From assembly GCF_028713855.1 (NCBI RefSeq), contig NZ_JAQTNN010000012.1, forward strand, positions 30,996-94,995: a stretch of 64,000 nt of DNA, given 5' to 3'. The translations under genes were made by a program, and so were the position numbers. This DNA comes from Sulfuricurvum sp. (lineage in GTDB: Bacteria; Campylobacterota; Campylobacteria; Campylobacterales; Sulfurimonadaceae). The notes under the pieces were generated by a model, which was given only the letters and a program-made list of their open reading frames with translations, searched no databases and was not told the DNA's origin. Shown here one piece after another: positions 58,855-64,000 of the stretch; position 1 is the stretch's first letter, and each line of letters opens with the position of its first letter.

Positions 58855-60872
58855 CATCCAGTACGGACCCAAAAACTGCGTCCGGCAACGGGATAATCGT
58901 CAGAATACGTTGATCTTGGAGAAGGGTAACGGACGATGGAATTGCCAACATCATCAATGACTGCTTGGATGTAGTAACTATTTAAATGGTTCAGTTTCCA
59001 GCCTAAGGAAAGATCAAGTGTTTGATAGGCATTTAACTCTTGGCGTGTATCACCACTAGAGCGTTGTTTGCTCCCAACGTAATGCCAAATACCCCCAAGC
59101 GTAAGATTTTCATTAAAATCATACGCGTAGGCTAGTTTAAGTAAATGAGATGCACTGTACGGTAACGTTGATTCATCTCCACTGCTTGTTTTTACTTTTC
59201 CGTGTAAATAACTGTAAGAGAATAAGATCGTGTCATCGGTGGTGAGATTGCCTCGTAACTCGGCTTCTCCTCCTGTCGTTTTATTTTCGCCTAGATTTTG
59301 AAACGTCTTGTTTTGATCAAGAGTAATTTGATCCATGTTCTGAATGTAAAAAAAGCTTATACCCGCAGTTAAATTGGTATTTAATTTACGAAGATATTGC
59401 CCCTCTATAGAGTGTACTCGTTCTCGATTGAGATTTTCATTACCAGCAGCGAAAGCACTGGGCGTAATATGCATTTCTTGATCGGAAGGGTAACGGGCAC
59501 TTTCTGATGCCATTATTTTAAAAATATCAGCATAGTTTGGCTGATAAACGAGGGCGGCTCTACCGTAAATATTTGACTGCACGTCAGAAGCTTTTATTGT
59601 CCCCGCAGTTATGGCTAAAGCGATATGATCGTTAATATCGATATTATCGGAAAGATAAAGATCGGTAGTTTGGCGATTGGCTTTATCAGCGTCTATAAAG
59701 GCATTGGAAGTACTAGAATAATCTACTAATCCTGTACCTGTAATCTTATTGGTTGTGATAGACTGCATATCAACAGCATCATTCCATGTCGATTCTATTC
59801 CGGCAGTAATACGGTGTGAATCAAACCCGTTGTAATGAAGTGCAGCACCACCAGAAATATGGCGATTCTTGATCATTAATGAAGCCCAATATCCCTCGGA
59901 AAAAGTGACGGTTCCATAGGTCCCAGGTGGAAGCGAACGTGCATTGCTTTCCCAAGTATCTTCCATAATAGAGGTTTTAAACGTTATATCGGTGTCGTTA
60001 TCAAGTTGGAGGTTGTATTTTCCCTGCAGATACCATGAGGGCTGCTTAATGACTCCATCAGGATTAGGTAAAACATTTAAATTTCCAAAGGCACTATCAC
60101 CTTGATATTGGTTAATACGACCTTGGAGCTCAAAGTTTTTGTAGGTATAGCTTACACCTGTACCGCTGTGCTGCATCCCTAAATGGGCGTAATCGGCTTT
60201 ACTTAGGAAAGAGGGGAAGGCATCTTTTACCGTTATTGGTGTTTTAAGATTGTTACGTTGACCAAATACATCCAGAGCGAGTTTCCACTCTTTACCGTGA
60301 TAGGTACTCCACCCTCCTGCACCGATTAATCCATTGTTCCCGCCAAAACCGAACAAAGAACCCTGTTGAGTATAGTTCGGATTGTTTTTTGCGCGAGTTA
60401 AAACATTGATCGTTCCTGCATAGCCATTGACACCTTCGAGAAAACTTCCGGAACCTCGCACTACTTCAATTCGCTCAATAAGTTCAATAGGCATGTCCAA
60501 ATAGCCATTATAGTCACTAAAAAGAGTGTTGTTGATTACAAAATTATCGATTACGAGGGTAGATTGTCCGTATGCTGTAGGATTTGACCCTCTAAAAATC
60601 GGAGTTCGGTTGTTCATGGTGTTGGTAGCCATATCGACACCCGCAACCAATGTGAGTGCTTCTCCCAATGTTCTAACGCCAAATTTAATGAGATCATCGC
60701 TGTGAAGAATGGAAAGGATAAAAGGTTGATAATCGATATTTTGGTTTGATTGGGTTGCCAATTGGGTTGCTTGAGCCATATCATCACTCAGCGAGGCAAT
60801 CATTTGCGGATCAGTTGCATTTACAGTTATCGCAAAAAGAGGTAATGTAACGGCAGCGATGGAGAATTTCAT
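58845..60872 (-). CDS. TonB-dependent outer-membrane receptor
   Basis: Plug RTLGEALTLVAGVDMATNTMNNRTPIFRGSNP...IERIEVVRGSGSFLEGVNGYAGTINVLTR; C-terminal aromatic FWVRTGWRF. Confidence 0.9.
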   Translation of the reverse strand: MKFSIAAVTLPLFAITVNATDPQMIASLSDDMAQATQLATQSNQNIDYQPFILSILHSDDLIKFGVRTLGEALTLVAGVDMATNTMNNRTPIFRGSNPTAYGQSTLVIDNFVINNTLFSDYNGYLDMPIELIERIEVVRGSGSFLEGVNGYAGTINVLTRAKNNPNYTQQGSLFGFGGNNGLIGAGGWSTYHGKEWKLALDVFGQRNNLKTPITVKDAFPSFLSKADYAHLGMQHSGTGVSYTYKNFELQGRINQYQGDSAFGNLNVLPNPDGVIKQPSWYLQGKYNLQLDNDTDITFKTSIMEDTWESNARSLPPGTYGTVTFSEGYWASLMIKNRHISGGAALHYNGFDSHRITAGIESTWNDAVDMQSITTNKITGTGLVDYSSTSNAFIDADKANRQTTDLYLSDNIDINDHIALAITAGTIKASDVQSNIYGRAALVYQPNYADIFKIMASESARYPSDQEMHITPSAFAAGNENLNRERVHSIEGQYLRKLNTNLTAGISFFYIQNMDQITLDQNKTFQNLGENKTTGGEAELRGNLTTDDTILFSYSYLHGKVKTSSGDESTLPYSASHLLKLAYAYDFNENLTLGGIWHYVGSKQRSSGDTRQELNAYQTLDLSLGWKLNHLNSYYIQAVIDDVGNSIVRYPSPRSTYSDDYPVAGRSFWVRTGWRF

Positions 60873-60988
60873 GAGGACCTTTACGGTTTTGAATATTTTA
60901 TTGTTACCGATGGAAGTTAAAGATGAGCTAAAAAATGAGGTTTAACACCGTATTGAGCGTACCACGGTGTAACTTTTTGAGTAAATAT

Positions 60989-62047
60989 TTAACAATGTTG
61001 ATATAAAACAGCGCCAAGATAATAACCTGCTCCGAATCCCACAATCATTCCATAATCATCTTTTCGGCCTGTATCGTGATTTATGATGGATTCCAATATG
61101 ATAAGGTTACTTGGGGTACTGACATTTCCATATTGGACAAACATAGCTTTGGATGCTTCGATCTGTGTTTCGCTTAAGCCTAAAATAGCTTCTTCTTTAA
61201 ATCGCTCAATGACAGGAATGCCACCTTGATGGAGTGACCATTCTAGTATCTCATTGGGAGATAACCCATGTTTTTCCAAGAGGGGTTTGATAACTTTTTC
61301 GCTTACAAGACCAGGCATGACATCTTTAACTCCGTCACCGACAAGAAATATTCCATTTTCTGCTTTTATGGCATCTCCATATTGAAAATCAACCATGACA
61401 TCAATAATTTTTAATTTTTTTTCAAATTTCTCTGCGATTTTTCCGCTTGCAAGCAATAAACCGGCACTACCGTCTCCGAAAATTGTATGACCTTTTAGGG
61501 AAGCTCTAAAATTTTTGTCATTTTCATCACATATTGGGTCATAAAGACAAGAACATTGTTCAAAGGCCATAACATAAGCAGCACTATCATTTTTTTGACA
61601 AAAATCCACGGCTGATAAAATCGAAAAAACACCTGATGCACAGCCATAATTGACTATCTCCTGCGGCGGAGCCTTAAGGTTTAGTTGGGAAGCATTCGCA
61701 ATTTGAAAAGATAAATTTGGTAAAAAATCTTTGTGTGAGCTTGTATTATAGGAAACGGAGATAAATCCAATCTCTTCTTTTGTAATATCTTTTAGAAAAG
61801 AGCTAACAATTTGTGTCCCCCAAATCAGGGGATTGTTTTCATCAGGTACAATTTTTTTTGGAAATTGATCGAGATCGATCGAGATTCCTTTGGTTTTAAT
61901 TTGAGTCCCCATAGTAAGTCTTTTAGCTAGTTTATTCACTTTCACTGAACACAAATTTTCATTATATACTTTGTCTATAACATCAATAGCATCATACATT
62001 TTTGGAAATAGTGATTTGACTCCGACGATATAGACAGTTTGTTCCAT
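60989..62047 (-). CDS. KAS III / type III PKS-like thiolase-fold enzyme
   Basis: Candidate Cys-His-Asn triad in NYGCASGVF, WSLHQGGIP, YGNVSTPSN. Confidence 0.75.
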   Translation of the reverse strand: MEQTVYIVGVKSLFPKMYDAIDVIDKVYNENLCSVKVNKLAKRLTMGTQIKTKGISIDLDQFPKKIVPDENNPLIWGTQIVSSFLKDITKEEIGFISVSYNTSSHKDFLPNLSFQIANASQLNLKAPPQEIVNYGCASGVFSILSAVDFCQKNDSAAYVMAFEQCSCLYDPICDENDKNFRASLKGHTIFGDGSAGLLLASGKIAEKFEKKLKIIDVMVDFQYGDAIKAENGIFLVGDGVKDVMPGLVSEKVIKPLLEKHGLSPNEILEWSLHQGGIPVIERFKEEAILGLSETQIEASKAMFVQYGNVSTPSNLIILESIINHDTGRKDDYGMIVGFGAGYYLGAVLYQHC

Positions 62048-62134
62048 TAAAAGCCTTATTAAATTTTGGGCATGGTAACCGTCTATAACTTGAAACTAAA
62101 TAAAATATGTTGAAAAATGTCTATATAAATTTAT

Positions 62135-63064
62135 TCAATGTACCAAAACAGTTTTATTTTTTCCCTGATTTTTAGCTAGGTACAACGCGGCATCGGCACG
62201 TCCGATAAAATCATCATAATTGTCACCTAAGTGATGTTCTGTTGCACCTACACTGACGGTAATATGTATTGTTTTACCCGCATATATCAGATGACTATGC
62301 TCGATTTTAGAACGAATTTTATCGGCAACAACAAAAGCTTGATCTTTTTCGCAACGGTTTAATATGACTACAAACTCTTCACCCCCGTATCGGTACACTT
62401 TATCTCCGCCTCGGATGGAGGATTTGATGCTTTGCGCTAAGAAATAGAGCACTTTATCACCGGCTAAGTGGCCGTTCAAGTCATTAAGAGATTTAAAGTT
62501 ATCGGCATCTATCATCATAATGACCATAGGCAGTGTTTTACTTTTCCCTGCAATAACTACACTGTTCAAGTCTTCAATCAGACCTTTTCGATTGGTGACT
62601 TGGGTGAGGGGATCGGTGGTGAGCTGTGAAAGTGCTTTTTGGAGTTCACCGCTGAGCTCTTCAATTTTATTTTTTGCTTTTTCAAGCTCATTGGACATAT
62701 TTTGTCCCAGTTCACTTAGCCCTTCTACAAAATTCATACATCGTTCAACCCCTTCCTTAGCCGCTTTATTGATGTAGTTTTCTTGAAGCTCTACAACTTG
62801 TGATAGATCTGCGTGAGATTCTACAAAAGCAATAATCGAACGCTGTGCAATATCGAGGTATCGGCTTAAATCATCGTGAACATTGCTAAGATTATCATTT
62901 TCTTTTTGGGCTTTTATTAGTGCTGAATCCGCTTGTTCAATAAAAATTTCATCAAAATATTTTTTGTAATGAGATGGGTAAGGAGCTATCTTAAGTGATC
63001 TAAGTGTACCAATTGTTTGATCATGAATAGAAAAAATTTTATCATAAACTTTAGTATGACTCAT
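62135..63064 (-). CDS. GGDEF diguanylate cyclase with N-terminal coiled coil
   Basis: DPLTQVTNRKGL, YRYGGEEFVVIL. Confidence 0.9.
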   Translation of the reverse strand: MSHTKVYDKIFSIHDQTIGTLRSLKIAPYPSHYKKYFDEIFIEQADSALIKAQKENDNLSNVHDDLSRYLDIAQRSIIAFVESHADLSQVVELQENYINKAAKEGVERCMNFVEGLSELGQNMSNELEKAKNKIEELSGELQKALSQLTTDPLTQVTNRKGLIEDLNSVVIAGKSKTLPMVIMMIDADNFKSLNDLNGHLAGDKVLYFLAQSIKSSIRGGDKVYRYGGEEFVVILNRCEKDQAFVVADKIRSKIEHSHLIYAGKTIHITVSVGATEHHLGDNYDDFIGRADAALYLAKNQGKNKTVLVH

Positions 63065-63184
63065 ATTATTACCTCTAATAATTTATATGAAATTATTTTA
63101 GCATTTTTCACTTTGTTTTTCTTTTCTCTTAGTGATAATTGGATATTCTTTTATGAAATGTACACTCTATAAATAAAGAAGATA

Positions 63185-63859
63185 ATGAACAAAATTGAAT
63201 TAAATGATATTTTTGAAGCAAGATCAAAATGCTATAGATGCTATCGGCCTCTCAGCTCATGCATGTGTTCTCATATAAAACCCTTTAATACAAAGACAAA
63301 ATTTATTATTTTGATGCATCCCAAAGAGTTTAAAAAAACTAAAAACGGTACAGGTCATCTGACTCATCTTTCACTTATCAATTCTGAACTTTTTATCGAT
63401 GTCGATTTTACTAAACATGCAGTTATCAATTCATTGATAGAGGATAGCAATAATCTGTGTTATGTTCTATATCCTGGAAAAGAGAGCGTTAATTTAAACA
63501 CAGAGAATATAGAAACGTATGGAAAGCAATTGGTAATTTTTCTTATTGATTCAACTTGGCCGTGTTCCGTGAAAATACTTCGTTTAAGTAAAAATCTAAA
63601 TGTTTTGCCAAAACTCAGTTTTACACATACAAAAAGCTCTCAATTTAAAATTAAAGAGCAACCGAAAGAATTTTGTCTCTCTACCATAGAATCAACGCTT
63701 ACGGTGATTGAGTTACTTCAAGAACGAGGTATGGAAAAACTAGAGCAGGGTGCTTTTGAACATTTTTTAGATCCATTTACATCGATGGTAGAATATCAGA
63801 TAGAGTGTGCTGCCCGCTTAAAGGGTGAACAAGTGCGGTTTATACGCAGAGATGAATAG
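63185..63859 (+). CDS. DTW-domain protein (tRNA-uridine aminocarboxypropyltransferase family)
   Basis: CYRCYRPLSSCMC, FLIDSTWPCSVKIL (DxTW), SFTHTKSSQFKIKEQPKEFCLSTIES. Confidence 0.85.
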   Translation: MNKIELNDIFEARSKCYRCYRPLSSCMCSHIKPFNTKTKFIILMHPKEFKKTKNGTGHLTHLSLINSELFIDVDFTKHAVINSLIEDSNNLCYVLYPGKESVNLNTENIETYGKQLVIFLIDSTWPCSVKILRLSKNLNVLPKLSFTHTKSSQFKIKEQPKEFCLSTIESTLTVIELLQERGMEKLEQGAFEHFLDPFTSMVEYQIECAARLKGEQVRFIRRDE

Positions 63860-63901
63860 TTATACTTACATACCCGCCCAAGCGAGGCGGCTATTTGTAA
63901 C

Positions 63902-64000
63902 TTAGCTGACCAAAAAGTCTGCATTAGAGATCGTAGGGTGCGAAGAGGTACCAAGAAGGGCGAACTGGACAGCGGCGATTCCACCGTTACCGTCAGCATC
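63902..64000 (-). CDS. 3' end of a probable secreted/surface protein ('bluetail'-like C-terminus), partial
   Basis: Minus-strand frame reads DADGNGGIAAVQFALLGTSSHPTISNADFLVS*. Confidence 0.5.
   Translation of the reverse strand, partial: DADGNGGIAAVQFALLGTSSHPTISNADFLVS

Noticed and set aside
63796-63999. 67-aa minus ORF at the right edge
   Set aside because: A different minus frame reads a convincing surface-protein C-terminus (DADGNGGIAAVQFALLGTSSHPTISNADFLVS*).
1-64000. CRISPR arrays, tRNA/rRNA genes, transposases or integrases
   Set aside because: None recognised by eye; intergenic spaces are short and no repeat-spacer pattern was seen. A tRNAscan/CRISPR search would be definitive.

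Overview
The window is chromosomal DNA that reads like a chemolithotrophic Campylobacterota genome of the Sulfuricurvum/Sulfurimonas type. That assignment is inferred from gene content and was not tested. It is densely coding on both strands. Main blocks, left to right: (1) the 3' part of a siroheme nitrite/sulfite reductase gene. (2) A small AT-rich accessory island (about 1.41-4.34 kb) with a Shedu-like DUF4263 nuclease, a TIGR02391/HEPN-type protein and a PemK/MazF-like protein. It is preceded by a frameshifted scrap resembling a restriction-methylase C-terminus and bounded by an imperfect direct repeat of the reductase gene's 3' end. (3) A rhodanese gene, then an apparently perfect 599-bp tandem duplication covering the promoter and 5' end of the next operon. 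(4) A long, tightly overlapping glycogen/alpha-glucan operon: nucleotidyltransferase-PGM fusion, two GH57, GalT, two GlgA, ROK kinase, GlgB and a GlgP-like protein. (5) PAS-GGDEF, pyruvate kinase, PGK, Tex, Hsp20, AmrS, P-type ATPase, Pcm and a DksA-like protein. (6) A divergent pyruvate (or acetoin) dehydrogenase / lipoylation locus with its own ACP and a LipM-like octanoyltransferase. (7) MscS, a methyltransferase, then nifE-nifN-nifX-DUF269-flavodoxin-nifW-nifZ-two ferredoxins-rpoN with a sigma-54-like promoter. (8) ilvBH, lpxD, aspC. (9) A TonB receptor / YfiR-like / GGDEF-EAL signalling operon, a stand-alone KAS III-like enzyme, a GGDEF protein, a DTW protein and the 3' end of a probable surface protein. 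The strongest second-look items are the repeat-bounded Shedu+HEPN+PemK module, the GlgP-like protein lacking the PLP lysine, the PDH-linked ACP/LipM/LipA set, and the 599-bp duplication. No tRNA, rRNA or CRISPR array was recognised by eye.
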